Of a stretch of DNA of 59,958 bases, positions 18,358-27,535 are shown in pieces. Source of the DNA: Rhodobacteraceae bacterium CG17_big_fil_post_rev_8_21_14_2_50_63_15. Its GTDB lineage: Bacteria; Pseudomonadota; Alphaproteobacteria; Rhodobacterales; Rhodobacteraceae. Location: contig PFEY01000024.1 in the NCBI GenBank assembly GCA_002783205.1, positions 1,311 through 61,268 of the forward strand, in the 5' to 3' direction. The stretch's first letter is position 1. Every line of letters begins with the position of its first letter. The position numbers and the translations under genes are program-made. The notes beneath the pieces were generated by a model. The model worked only from the letters and a program-made list of their open reading frames with translations, was not told where the DNA came from and did not search any database.

Positions 18358-21300
18358 ATGTGCGCCGATATGCCCGATTACAAGGACACGCTGAACCTGC
18401 CCGAAACCGATTTCCCGATGCGCGCGGGCCTGCCCGTGCGCGAGCCCGAATGGCTGGCCCGATGGGAACGCATCGGCGTCTATGAGCGCCTGCGCGAGCG
18501 GAGCGCGGGCCGCAAGCCCTTCACGCTCCATGACGGCCCACCCTATGCCAACGGGCATCTGCATATCGGGCACGCGCTGAACAAGATCCTCAAGGATATG
18601 GTGGTGCGCAGCCAGCAGATGATGGGGTGCGATGCGCGTTATATCCCTGGCTGGGATTGTCATGGCCTGCCGATCGAGTGGAAGATCGAAGAGCAATACC
18701 GCGCCAAGGGCCGCAACAAGGACGAGGTGGATGTCGTTGATTTCCGTCAGGAATGCCGGAAGTTTGCCGAGGGCTGGATCGACATCCAGCGCGAAGAGTT
18801 CAAGCGTCTGGGCATCACCGGCTGCTGGGATCGTCCCTACCTCACCATGGATTTCCGCGCCGAGCGGATCATCGCGGAGGAATTCCAGAAGTTCCTGATG
18901 ACCGGCGTGCTCTATCAGGGGTCAAAGCCCGTGATGTGGTCGCCGGTGGAGAAAACCGCGCTCGCAGAGGCGGAGGTGGAGTATCACGACAAGGAGAGTT
19001 TCACCGTTTGGGTGAAGTTCAGAGCGTATGGAGCGGGTGACTTCGACTTCAATGGGCATTCCCGCGAAGATTGGTTGGCGATGCAGGCTCATCCTTCCTA
19101 TTCAAGTGTTAGGGTTAGCGAGAATCCTCAGGGTATCGAAAGAACCGTTAAATTCATGAAGGAAAGGGCTGCTGAATGGCAACACAAGCTAGATACTCGT
19201 ATTCAAAATGAGGGCACGAATTTTCTTTCTCTGAAAGATGCTATTGTCGTCATATGGACAACGACTCCCTGGACCATGCCTTCGAACAGGGCCGTGGTTT
19301 ATGGCGCGGGCATCTCCTATGGCCTCTACCAAGTTACCGCGACGCCCGAGGAATGCTGGGCCGCAGTCGGCGATAAATTCATCCTCGCCGACACGCGCGC
19401 CGAGGATGTGATGAGCCGTGCGCGGCTGGATCCGTCTATGTATACCCGCGTTCGCGATGTGAGCGCGGAAGAATTGTCGTCCATCTCCTTGCTCCACCCC
19501 CTTGCCGGTGTCGAAGGCTCGAATGGCGAATGGGACGACCCCCGCGATTTTCGCGCCGCCGATTTCGTGACCGACGAGGAGGGCACCGGTTTCGTTCATT
19601 GCGCGCCCTCGCACGGGATGGAGGAATACGAACTGTACCGTGATCTGGGGATGCTCGAGCAGGTCATCACCTATAACGTGCTTGACGACGGCTCCTTCCG
19701 GCCCGATCTGCCGTTCTTCGGTGGCGCCCATATTCTTGACCGCAAGGGCAAGGAGGGCAATGCCAACAAGGTGGTGATCGACAAGCTGATCGAGGTGGGA
19801 GGCCTTCTGGCGCGCGGCAAGATCAAGCATTCCTATCCGCATAGCTGGCGCTCCAAGGCGCCGGTGATCTATCGCAACACGCCACAATGGTTTGCCGCCA
19901 TCGACCGGCCCGTGGGCGACGGGCAGGACCAATACGGCACCACGATCCGCGAGCGCGCGTTGCGCTCGATTGACGCGTTGGTGACTTGGACACCCAAGAC
20001 CGGGCGCAACCGGCTCTATTCGATGATCGAGGCGCGGCCCGATTGGGTGCTTTCGCGGCAACGTGCCTGGGGTGTGCCGCTCACCTGTTTTGTGAAGAAC
20101 GGCGCGCAACCCACTAACCCGGAATATCTTTTGCGCAACGAGGAGGTCAACACCCGCATCCTTGCGGCGTTCGAGGCCGAGGGTGCGGATGCGTGGTACA
20201 AGGCGGGAGCCAAGGAGCGTTTCCTCTCGGGCATCGTCAACCCCGACGACTGGATCAAGGTCGATGACATTCTCGATGTGTGGTTCGATTCCGGCTCGAC
20301 CCACGCCTTCGTGCTGCGCGACCGGGAAGATGGCAGCGCGGACGGCATCGCCGATCTCTACCTTGAGGGCACCGATCAGCATCGCGGCTGGTTCCATTCC
20401 TCGATGTTGCAGGCCTGCGGCACGATCGGCCGCGCGCCCTATCGCGGCGTGCTGACGCATGGCTTCACCCTCGACGAGAAGGGCAACAAGATGTCCAAGT
20501 CGCTGGGCAACACGGTCGCCCCCGAGGAGGTGGTCAAGCAGTATGGCGCGGATATCCTGCGGCTCTGGGTGGCGCAGGCGGATTATACGGCCGACCTGCG
20601 GATCGGGGCGGAAATCCTCAAGGGTGTGGCCGACAGTTACCGTCGCCTGCGCAACACGCTGCGCTTCCTGCTGGGCGCGCTCGCCCCGTTCTCGGAGGCA
20701 GACCGGGTGGCGGTATCAGAGATGCCCGAACTGGAGCAATGGGTGCTGCACCGTCTGGCAGAACTCGATCACACGGTGAGGAAAGGCTATGAAACATATG
20801 ATTTTCAAGGCGTGTTCCAGCATATCTTCAACTTTTGCACGCTCGATCTGAGCGCCTTCTACTTCGATATCCGCAAGGATGCGCTCTATTGCGATGGTGA
20901 TACGCCGCGCCGCCGGGCCGCGCGCACGGTGATGGACTTGCTGTTTCACCGGCTGACCACATGGCTCGCCCCGATGCTGGTCTTCACCATGGAGGAGGTC
21001 TGGTTGTCGCGCTTTCCGGATGCAGATGGCTCGATCCATCTGACGGACATTCCCGAGACCCCCGCGGCGTGGCTGAATGAGCCGCTGGCGGCGAAATGGG
21101 CCATGGTGCGCACCGCGCGGCGCGTCGTGACGGCGGCGCTCGAGGTGCAGCGGACCGACAAGGTGATTGGCGCTTCGCTGGAGGCGGCCCCGGTGGTGCA
21201 TGTCCGCGACCCCGAGATGCTGAGCGCGCTGAAATCGGTCGATTTCGCCGATATCTGCATCACCTCCGATCTGGTGCTGACCAGCGATCCGCGCCCGGCA

Positions 21301-21453
21301 GAGGCATTCCGTCTGCCCGAGGTGGACGGGGTTGGTGTGGTCTTTGAAAAGGCAGAGGGGCAGAAATGCCAGCGCTGCTGGAAGATCCTGCCCGATGTCG
21401 GCCATCACCGACATCCCGGCACCTGCAAGCGGTGTGACGAGGCGCTCGGCTGA
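18358..21453 (+). CDS. ileS: Isoleucyl-tRNA synthetase with an internal low-GC insertion
   Basis: IleS charges tRNA-Ile and edits mischarged valine. The signature GHLHIGHA is at residues 66-73, the editing domain starts near VIWTTTPWTMPSN, GNKMSKSLGN follows, and the zinc-binding C-terminus has CQRCW and CKRC. It is 1031 residues, longer than typical bacterial IleS. Between WVKF (about residue 219) and VVIWTTTPW there are roughly 60 extra residues (from AYGAGDFDFNGHSREDWLAM onward). I counted 76 of 180 bases as G or C at 19081-19260, far below the flanks. The frame and all catalytic motifs are intact. ATG 18358 has GAAGGA eight bases ahead. Confidence 0.96.
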   Translation: MCADMPDYKDTLNLPETDFPMRAGLPVREPEWLARWERIGVYERLRERSAGRKPFTLHDGPPYANGHLHIGHALNKILKDMVVRSQQMMGCDARYIPGWDCHGLPIEWKIEEQYRAKGRNKDEVDVVDFRQECRKFAEGWIDIQREEFKRLGITGCWDRPYLTMDFRAERIIAEEFQKFLMTGVLYQGSKPVMWSPVEKTALAEAEVEYHDKESFTVWVKFRAYGAGDFDFNGHSREDWLAMQAHPSYSSVRVSENPQGIERTVKFMKERAAEWQHKLDTRIQNEGTNFLSLKDAIVVIWTTTPWTMPSNRAVVYGAGISYGLYQVTATPEECWAAVGDKFILADTRAEDVMSRARLDPSMYTRVRDVSAEELSSISLLHPLAGVEGSNGEWDDPRDFRAADFVTDEEGTGFVHCAPSHGMEEYELYRDLGMLEQVITYNVLDDGSFRPDLPFFGGAHILDRKGKEGNANKVVIDKLIEVGGLLARGKIKHSYPHSWRSKAPVIYRNTPQWFAAIDRPVGDGQDQYGTTIRERALRSIDALVTWTPKTGRNRLYSMIEARPDWVLSRQRAWGVPLTCFVKNGAQPTNPEYLLRNEEVNTRILAAFEAEGADAWYKAGAKERFLSGIVNPDDWIKVDDILDVWFDSGSTHAFVLRDREDGSADGIADLYLEGTDQHRGWFHSSMLQACGTIGRAPYRGVLTHGFTLDEKGNKMSKSLGNTVAPEEVVKQYGADILRLWVAQADYTADLRIGAEILKGVADSYRRLRNTLRFLLGALAPFSEADRVAVSEMPELEQWVLHRLAELDHTVRKGYETYDFQGVFQHIFNFCTLDLSAFYFDIRKDALYCDGDTPRRRAARTVMDLLFHRLTTWLAPMLVFTMEEVWLSRFPDADGSIHLTDIPETPAAWLNEPLAAKWAMVRTARRVVTAALEVQRTDKVIGASLEAAPVVHVRDPEMLSALKSVDFADICITSDLVLTSDPRPAEAFRLPEVDGVGVVFEKAEGQKCQRCWKILPDVGHHRHPGTCKRCDEALG

Positions 21454-21490
21454 CCATCAAACGTTGCAGAGCGACACGGCGTTGGATCAT

Positions 21491-21545
21491 GGGTATTTAG
21501 ACCAAGAAGAAGATGAAGAGATCTTTCTTCTTGGTCTAAATACCC
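21491..21545. terminator. Bidirectional terminator built from a 21-base inverted repeat
   Basis: GGGTATTTAGACCAAGAAGAA and its exact complement flank a 13-base loop between the convergent ileS and mazG genes. The arms end in A/T-rich runs usable in both directions. The arm sequence recurs at 12031 and 58372, so it is also a dispersed element. Confidence 0.7.
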
Positions 21546-21563
21546 TCTTTCGGCGCTGCGGTG

Positions 21564-22379
21564 CTACTGCCGCTCTTCGGCCTTGGCACGGTTCCAGAGC
21601 GCGTCCATTTCGGCAAGATCGGACTCGCCGGGCGTTTTCCCTATGTCGGCAAGCAAGGCCTCGATCCGCTCGAAGCGCCGGGTGAATTTCGCATTCGCGC
21701 GGCGCAGCGCGGTTTCGGGGCAGACCTGCATGTGCCGTGCGAGATTGGCCATCACAAAGAGCAGGTCGCCGAATTCCTCCTCGATCTTGTCATGTGGCAG
21801 GCTCGCCGCCGCTTCGTGCAGTTCGGCCACCTCTTCGGTGATCTTGTCGAGCACCTGTGCCGTCTGCGGCCAGTCGAACCCGACGCGCGCGGCGCGCTTC
21901 TGCAACTTGACCGCGCGCAGCAGCGCCGGCAGGCCAAGCGCCACGCCGTCGAGCGTGCCAACTCTGGCCTGCGCTGCGCGCTCGGCGGCCTTGATCGCCT
22001 CCCAGTCGCGGGTCTGTTGCTCGGCCGACTTGTCGCGGCTCTCGTCGCCAAAGACATGCGGGTGGCGCGCGACCATCTTGTCGGCGATGGCGCGGGCCAC
22101 ATCCTCTATGTCGAACAGTCCACGATCCTTTGCGATCTGAGCGTGAAAGACGACCTGTAACAGAAGATCGCCCAATTCGCCGCGCAACTCCTGCCAGTTT
22201 TCCTGATCAATGGCGTCGGCCACCTCATAGGCCTCTTCGATCGTGTAGGGGGCGATGCTGGCGAAATCCTGTTCGATGTCCCAGGGGCAGCCCGACGCCG
22301 GGTCGCGCAGCCGGGCCATGATGGCGATGAGGCGCGGCACGCCGCCCTCGGGGTCGTGAAGAAGCCTGTCGTCGGGCAT
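21564..22379 (-). CDS. mazG: Nucleoside triphosphate pyrophosphohydrolase MazG
   Basis: MazG cleaves NTPs and dNTPs to monophosphates and pyrophosphate, clearing damaged nucleotides. The 271-residue protein has two MazG repeats. The first shows PWDIEQDFASIAPYTIEEAY and the metal site with ELRGELGDLLLQVVFHAQ; the second has EEVAELHEAA and EEEFGDLLFVMANLARH. Full length is normal for the two-domain form. It converges with ileS across the terminator at 21491-21545. Confidence 0.95.
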   Translation of the reverse strand: MPDDRLLHDPEGGVPRLIAIMARLRDPASGCPWDIEQDFASIAPYTIEEAYEVADAIDQENWQELRGELGDLLLQVVFHAQIAKDRGLFDIEDVARAIADKMVARHPHVFGDESRDKSAEQQTRDWEAIKAAERAAQARVGTLDGVALGLPALLRAVKLQKRAARVGFDWPQTAQVLDKITEEVAELHEAAASLPHDKIEEEFGDLLFVMANLARHMQVCPETALRRANAKFTRRFERIEALLADIGKTPGESDLAEMDALWNRAKAEERQ

Positions 22380-22441
22380 TGCGGATGTCTCGTCTTTGGA
22401 GTTGAGTGAACCCTGACCTGTCAGGAAAGGGATGTCCAGAG

Positions 22442-23605
22442 ATGGCCGTGATCAACCGCATAGCGGGCTTTGACGAGGAAATGACGGCCTGGCGCAGGCA
22501 TCTGCATGCCAATCCCGAAATCGGATTCGACTGCCATGCGACGGCGGCCTTCGTGGTGGCGCGGCTGCGCGACTTTGGCATCACCGAGATCGAGACGGGC
22601 ATTGCGACAAGCGGCGTGGTTGCGGTGATCGAGGGGCAGGGGGAGGGCCCCTGCATCGGGCTGCGTGCGGATATGGACGCGCTGCCGATGACCGAGACGA
22701 CGGGGCTTGATTATGCCAGCACGGTGCCGGGGCGGATGCATGCCTGCGGCCATGACGGGCATACCACGATGCTGCTTGGCGCGGCAAAGTATCTGGCGGA
22801 GACGCGCAATTTCAGGGGCCGCGTTGCGCTCATCTTTCAGCCCGCCGAGGAGGGGCCGGGCGGGGGCAAGGTGATGGTCGAGGAGGGGGTTCTCGAGCGT
22901 TACGGGATCGATCAGGTTTACGCGCTCCACACGCTGCCGGGCGTGCCCGCGGCCACGTTCGAGACGACGCCGGGGCCGATCATGGCGGCCGTCGATACGC
23001 TGCATGTCGAGGTGATCGGGCAGGGTGGCCATGGGGCGATGCCGCATGAGACCCGCGATCCGGTGGTGGCGGCGGTGGCGATCGTGCAGGCGATCCAGAC
23101 GATCGTCAGCCGCAACCGCAATCCGCTCGATGATCTGGTGATCTCGGTGACGCAGATCCACACTGGCACGGTCGATAACGTGATCCCCGGAACGGCCTAT
23201 ATCAACGCCACGATCCGAAGCTTTACCGCGGAGGTGCAGGAGATGGCGCATCGGCGGTTGCGCGAGGTGGCCGAGGGCACGGCGGCGGCTTACGGCGTGC
23301 GCGCCGAGGTGCGGATCGAAATCGGCTATCCGGCGACGTTCAACGATGCGTCCAAGGTTGCCTTTGCGGCCCAGGTGGCGCGCGAGGTCGTGGGAGACGG
23401 GGCCGTGATCGCGGACCGCCCGCGCGAGATGGGCGCCGAGGATTTTTCCTACATGCTGCAAGAGCGGCCCGGCGCCTATCTCTTTCTGGGGCAGGGCGCG
23501 GGGTCGGGCCTGCATCATCCGGGCTTCAACTTCAACGATGCGGTGGCGCCGGTCGGCGCGTCGTTCTTTGCGCGTCTGGTCGAGCGGGCGCAGCCGCTGG
23601 GCTGA
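22442..23605 (+). CDS. M20 family amidohydrolase (aminoacylase / hippurate hydrolase type)
   Basis: This 387-residue metallopeptidase-fold enzyme removes acyl groups from N-acyl amino acids or related amides. Metal and catalytic residues are visible in LRADMDALPM, MHACGHDGHTTMLLGAA and FQPAEEGPGGGKVMVEEG. The dimerisation domain has GQGGHGAMPHETRDPV, and MGAEDFSYMLQERPGAY closes the site. ATG 22442 follows AGGAAAGGG; an earlier in-frame ATG at 22406 lacks a good ribosome site. The substrate cannot be fixed; no neighbouring pathway explains it. Confidence 0.9.
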   Translation: MAVINRIAGFDEEMTAWRRHLHANPEIGFDCHATAAFVVARLRDFGITEIETGIATSGVVAVIEGQGEGPCIGLRADMDALPMTETTGLDYASTVPGRMHACGHDGHTTMLLGAAKYLAETRNFRGRVALIFQPAEEGPGGGKVMVEEGVLERYGIDQVYALHTLPGVPAATFETTPGPIMAAVDTLHVEVIGQGGHGAMPHETRDPVVAAVAIVQAIQTIVSRNRNPLDDLVISVTQIHTGTVDNVIPGTAYINATIRSFTAEVQEMAHRRLREVAEGTAAAYGVRAEVRIEIGYPATFNDASKVAFAAQVAREVVGDGAVIADRPREMGAEDFSYMLQERPGAYLFLGQGAGSGLHHPGFNFNDAVAPVGASFFARLVERAQPLG

Positions 23606-23615
23606 GCGCACAGGT

Positions 23616-23981
23616 TCAGGCGTTGGCTTCGCGGATCTTGGCGGCGGCGTCCTTGTCATAGGCAATCCCGGACTTGTCAAAGAGCGCGTCCAGTTCCCCC
23701 GAAAGCGTCATTTCGGTGATGATGTCACAGCCGCCCACGAACTCGCCCTTGACATAGAGCTGCGGAATCGTCGGCCAGTCGGAATAGTCCTTGATGCCCT
23801 GACGGATTTCGGCGTCGGCGAGCACGTTCACATCGGTGAAATCGACGCCCATATAGTTGAGCACGCCCGCTACACGAGAGGAAAAACCGCATTGCGGCAT
23901 CGCCTTGGTGCCCTTCATGTAGAGCACCACGTCATTGGACTTCACGGTCTGATCGATACGGGTCTTGGCGTCGGTCATCAT
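23616..23981 (-). CDS. grxD: Monothiol CGFS glutaredoxin (Grx4 type)
   Basis: The 121-residue protein carries the active motif CGFS at residues 31-34 ([15 protein letters not shown]), the [19 protein letters not shown] glutathione-binding stretch and the conserved MKGTK. CGFS glutaredoxins bind a [2Fe-2S] cluster together with BolA and move Fe-S clusters. The bolA gene lies 28 bases upstream on the same strand, so the two partners are co-transcribed. Confidence 0.96.
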   Translation of the reverse strand: MMTDAKTRIDQTVKSNDVVLYMKGTKAMPQCGFSSRVAGVLNYMGVDFTDVNVLADAEIRQGIKDYSDWPTIPQLYVKGEFVGGCDIITEMTLSGELDALFDKSGIAYDKDAAAKIREANA

Positions 23982-24009
23982 CTGTTTCTTCCTGTCTGGC
24001 GGGGCCTGA

Positions 24010-24246
24010 TCAATCTGGCGCCTTGGTGGTCAGGGCAAGGGCATGGATCACGCCGCTTGGCCCGTCCATCTTGCCTTTGAGCGCGGCATAGACAACCCTT
24101 TGCTGCTGCACCCGGTTGAGGCCCCGAAAACTTTCATCGATCACTTCGGCGGAAAAATGCACACCGTCATCACCGTCTACATTGATCCTGGCATTTGGCA
24201 GGGTTTCGCGGATCATCGCTTCGAGATCAGAGGCGAGCAAGGCCAT
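24010..24246 (-). CDS. bolA: BolA family protein
   Basis: This 78-residue protein has the BolA/IbaG fold: [27 protein letters not shown] and the invariant loop [21 protein letters not shown]. The His in GVHFSAEV is a usual ligand of the shared cluster. It lies directly upstream of grxD, the known partner, and probably acts in Fe-S and iron homeostasis. The ATG has a GATGCCC/GAGATG context with a weak ribosome site. Confidence 0.92.
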   Translation of the reverse strand: MALLASDLEAMIRETLPNARINVDGDDGVHFSAEVIDESFRGLNRVQQQRVVYAALKGKMDGPSGVIHALALTTKAPD

Positions 24247-24412
24247 CGGGCATCTCCGTGTTGTCTGTCACTGACGATTTAGAACGCACCCGGCCCGAGT
24301 GCAAGAGACACCGCAGCCCCGACTGCCGAACCGGGCACATTTCGACCTGGGTCAAAGACCCCGATGGCGGCGCATTGGTGGTGCTGCGCCACTGGTCCTG
24401 GCGTGCGGCCGG

Positions 24413-24952
24413 TCAGATCTCCTCGCCCTTTTTCAGCAGGTCGTCGAGGAGCGCGCGTTGCAGCGCGCCGCTGTCGCCGCCACCATATTGAAGCGCCCCC
24501 CCCGAGTAGAGCGTGCCATAACTCTGTGCCAGATTGACCACCTGTCCAAGGCCGGAAATGAACTCTTTCTTTTCCAGCGGCGAGAGCGGGTGAATGAAGG
24601 CGGACCACAGGATATCCTTGGCGATGGCATAGCGGGCGTCGAGCGCGGTGTCGAAATTGGCCTGCATGACACGGGTGACATCCGCGGGGGTCAGGTCGTC
24701 GGTCTTGGCGACCGGGGTGATGGCGCGCATCCGGTCGGCGGCGGCATCGGTGACGATGAGCACCTGCACCTCGTTGATCGTCAGTTGCCAGACGCTGCCA
24801 TTACTCTGCGCCTCGGGATCAAGCGCGCGGATGATCTCGTCGAGCCGGTCCAGCGTCATCGGGGCTTCGGGTTCGGGGTCCGGCGTGGTGTCCTGCGCCA
24901 TGGTCACAACCGGCAGCATGACGAGGCAGAGGGCGGGCAACAGACGAAGCAT
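24413..24952 (-). CDS. Small secreted protein, possibly YbjN/secretion-chaperone fold
   Basis: This 179-residue protein has a clear signal peptide (LRLLPALCLVMLPVVTMAQ) and then an acidic linker and one domain. Segments QLTINEVQVLIVTDAAADRM, VMQANFDTALDARYAI and FIHPLSPLEKKEF follow the strand-helix order of YbjN and CesT-type chaperones, which I offer as inference. It lies between purL and bolA on the same strand. No catalytic residues are evident. Confidence 0.65.
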   Translation of the reverse strand: MLRLLPALCLVMLPVVTMAQDTTPDPEPEAPMTLDRLDEIIRALDPEAQSNGSVWQLTINEVQVLIVTDAAADRMRAITPVAKTDDLTPADVTRVMQANFDTALDARYAIAKDILWSAFIHPLSPLEKKEFISGLGQVVNLAQSYGTLYSGGALQYGGGDSGALQRALLDDLLKKGEEI

Positions 24953-25042
24953 GGTGGATCCTTTCCGAGGGCTCCACCAGAGCCTGCCACAGCGCGTCTC
25001 GTCCCGCCATGCCGCTCCGCAAAACGTGAAGCTGCGTGTGGG

Positions 25043-27208
25043 TCAGTCGAAGGTCGCGCCAAAGGTGAGGCGAAAGATGTCCGATAGCATAGCCAAAGGT
25101 GCCTCGCACCGGCCAAAGCGCACCTTGTCACCGCTGAACCGGCCGACGCTGGTCAGCGGCACGCCAGCCCGCGCGGCGGTGGTCATCAGCGCCTCGGCCT
25201 GATCAAAGTCGCAGGCAATGAGATAGCGCGCCTGATCCTCGGCAAAGAGGGCCGCTGTGGCCTCGGTGACGAGATGAATGCCGACACCCGCTGCTTCGGC
25301 CATCTCGAAGGCGGCAAGGGCCAGTCCCCCATCGGAAAGGTCGGTGCAGGCCTCGATCAGCGCGTAATTGGAACGGATGAAGTCGCCATGACGCCTTTCG
25401 GTGGCAAGATCGACGGGCGGGGCGTCGCCCTCTGCACGGTTGAACACCTCTGCCAGAATCGCGGATTGGCCCAGATGGCCATGGGTTTCGCCCACAAGGA
25501 GCGCCACATGCCCCTCGCGCGCCTTGCCCGTGATGGCGGTGGCCGGGTCGCGGATGATGCCGACCGCGCCGATGGTTGGCGTGGGCAGGATCGCCACTCC
25601 GTCAGTTTCGTTGTAGAGCGAGACATTACCCGACACGATCGGCATGTCGAGCGCCGCGCAGGCCGCGCCGATGCCCTTGATTGCACCGACAAATTGCCCC
25701 ATGATTTCGGGCTTTTCGGGGTTGCCGAAGTTGAGATTGTCGGTGGTGGCAAGCGGCACGGCCCCGAGGGCCGAGAGGTTGCGATAGGCCTCGGCCACGG
25801 CCTGTTTGCCGCCCTCGACCGGGTTTGCCGCCACATAGCGCGGCGTCACATCAGAGGTGAAGGCGAGCAACTTGTCGGTGCCATGCACCCGGATGAGGCC
25901 AGCGCCCCGACCGGGTGTGCGGGCACTGTCGGCCATGACCATCGTGTCATATTGTTCATAGACCCATTGCCGCGAACAGTAATTGACCGAGCCGATCAGC
26001 GCCTTTAGCCCGTCGATCGGATCGACATGCGGCACCGAGGCTGGATCAAGCGGCGTGGCGGGGGCGGTTTCCAAATAGGGCCGATCATATTCAGGCGCCG
26101 ATCCCGCAAGCATCGCAAGCGGCAGATCGGCCTTGACCGCGTTGCCCTGAAGGATGAGAAAGCGGTCCTCGGCGATGGTCTCGCCGACGATGGCAAAGTC
26201 GAGATCCCATTTTTCGAAGACCGCGCGGGCCTCGGCCTCCAGTTCGGGGCGCAGCACCATCAACATGCGCTCCTGGCTCTCCGAGAGCATCATTTCATAG
26301 GCGGTCATGCCCTCTTCGCGTTGCGGCACAGCATCGAGTTGCAGCCTGACGCCAAGCCCGCCCTTGTCGCCCATTTCCACCGCCGAACAGGTCAGGCCCG
26401 CCGCTCCCATGTCCTGAATCGAGATCACGGCACCCGTGGCCATCAATTCAAGGCAGGCTTCCATCAGGCGTTTTTCGGTGAACGGATCGCCCACCTGCAC
26501 GGTGGGGCGCTTTTCCTCGATGCTGTCATCGAATTCAGCCGAGGCCATGGTGGCGCCGCCCACCCCGTCACGTCCCGTCTTGGCCCCGAGATAAACCACC
26601 GGCATGCCCACGCCCGAGGCGGCAGAGTAGAAGATCTTGTCGGCATCAGCCAGCCCTGCGGCAAAGGCATTGACCAGGCAGTTGCCGTTATAGGCGGGAT
26701 CGAACCGCACCTCACCCCCGGCGCAAGGCACGCCAAAGCAGTTGCCATAGCCGCCGATGCCCGCCACCACGCCATGCACGAGCTGGCGCGTCTTGGGGTG
26801 CGATACCGCGCCGAAACTGAGCGAATTCATCGAGGCGATGGGGCGCGCGCCCATGGTGAAGACATCGCGCAGGATCCCACCCATGCCGGTGGCGGCGCCC
26901 TGATAGGGCTCGATATAGGACGGGTGGTTGTGGCTCTCCATCTTGAACACGATGGCCTGGCCGTCACCGATATCCACCACGCCCGCGTTCTCACCCGGAC
27001 CGCAGATCACCTGGCTTCCGGTGGTGGGCAGGGTGCGCAACCATTTCTTTGAGGACTTGTAGGAACAATGCTCGTTCCACATCGCAGAAAAGATGCCGAG
27101 CTCGGTGAAAGTTGGCGTGCGCCCGATAATCTCGAGAACGCGCGCATATTCCTCGGGCTTGAGGCCATGCGCCGCGACCAACTCTGGCGTGATGGACGGT
27201 TCCTGCAT
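25043..27208 (-). CDS. purL: Phosphoribosylformylglycinamidine synthase subunit II
   Basis: PurL makes FGAM from FGAR, ATP and glutamine-derived ammonia in purine synthesis. At 721 residues it is the small type that works with separate PurQ and PurS; neither is in this window. Conserved stretches include [40 protein letters not shown] and [12 protein letters not shown]. It is on the minus strand with 327 bases upstream that hold an intrinsic terminator (27345-27374), so it needs its own promoter within 27209-27344. purM and purN are 27 kb away. Confidence 0.97.
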   Translation of the reverse strand: MQEPSITPELVAAHGLKPEEYARVLEIIGRTPTFTELGIFSAMWNEHCSYKSSKKWLRTLPTTGSQVICGPGENAGVVDIGDGQAIVFKMESHNHPSYIEPYQGAATGMGGILRDVFTMGARPIASMNSLSFGAVSHPKTRQLVHGVVAGIGGYGNCFGVPCAGGEVRFDPAYNGNCLVNAFAAGLADADKIFYSAASGVGMPVVYLGAKTGRDGVGGATMASAEFDDSIEEKRPTVQVGDPFTEKRLMEACLELMATGAVISIQDMGAAGLTCSAVEMGDKGGLGVRLQLDAVPQREEGMTAYEMMLSESQERMLMVLRPELEAEARAVFEKWDLDFAIVGETIAEDRFLILQGNAVKADLPLAMLAGSAPEYDRPYLETAPATPLDPASVPHVDPIDGLKALIGSVNYCSRQWVYEQYDTMVMADSARTPGRGAGLIRVHGTDKLLAFTSDVTPRYVAANPVEGGKQAVAEAYRNLSALGAVPLATTDNLNFGNPEKPEIMGQFVGAIKGIGAACAALDMPIVSGNVSLYNETDGVAILPTPTIGAVGIIRDPATAITGKAREGHVALLVGETHGHLGQSAILAEVFNRAEGDAPPVDLATERRHGDFIRSNYALIEACTDLSDGGLALAAFEMAEAAGVGIHLVTEATAALFAEDQARYLIACDFDQAEALMTTAARAGVPLTSVGRFSGDKVRFGRCEAPLAMLSDIFRLTFGATFD

Positions 27209-27344
27209 GCGAGCGACCCTTCAACACTGTGAATGCGCGCGTCTTAAAGCATGGCAGCGGCGGGGGGAAGGGGCGCTGAGTCGGTGTTGCGGAACGATCG
27301 CGGCGCCGCAAAGCTGATCGCCATGCCCAAACTTGAGGCACGTC

Positions 27345-27374
27345 AAAAAAAGAGGCCGAGCACTAAGCTCGGCC
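27345..27374 (-). terminator. Strong intrinsic terminator
   Basis: On the minus strand GGCCGAGC-TTAGT-GCTCGGCC is an 8-base perfect stem followed by TCTTTTTTT. It ends transcripts coming from the lysR side, including the candidate small RNA, before purL. Confidence 0.85.
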
Positions 27375-27498
27375 CAAGTCCAACAGGGAGGTATGAAAAT
27401 GACGGCCTTTCGGTAATCATTCTCATGACGCGCAGGTAAGGCCCCACTTCCAACCGATCAAGGGAAATAATGCCGCAACTGCAACATGGCCGTTATGC
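27345..27498 (-). ncRNA. Candidate small RNA behind the LysR gene
   Basis: The 327-base stretch between the LysR stop and purL has its own promoter-like pair and the strong terminator, which together define a transcript of about 150 bases. Just before the terminator stem it contains ATACCTCCCTG, complementary to a GGGAGGT ribosome site, as seen in some Rhodobacterales regulatory RNAs. A 27-codon ORF (MRMITERPSFSYLPVGL..., ending LVLGLFF) runs through the terminator stem; it has no evident ribosome site but is a rival reading. It could also simply be the 3' trailer of lysR. Confidence 0.45.
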
Positions 27499-27504
27499 GA
27501 AACG

Positions 27505-27533
27505 CGCATATCTGGTGGACAACGTGCTGACAA
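27505..27533 (-). promoter_or_regulatory. Promoter-like pair for the candidate small RNA
   Basis: TTGTCA (27528-27533) and TATGCG (27505-27510) on the minus strand with a 17-base spacer, immediately after the LysR stop codon. Confidence 0.4.
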
Positions 27534-27535
27534 TG

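Noticed and set aside
27391-27417. MKMTAFR micro-ORF after GGGAGGT on the plus strand
   Set aside because: It has only seven codons and nothing downstream on the plus strand to regulate; the same bases are better explained as the anti-ribosome-site stretch of a minus-strand RNA.
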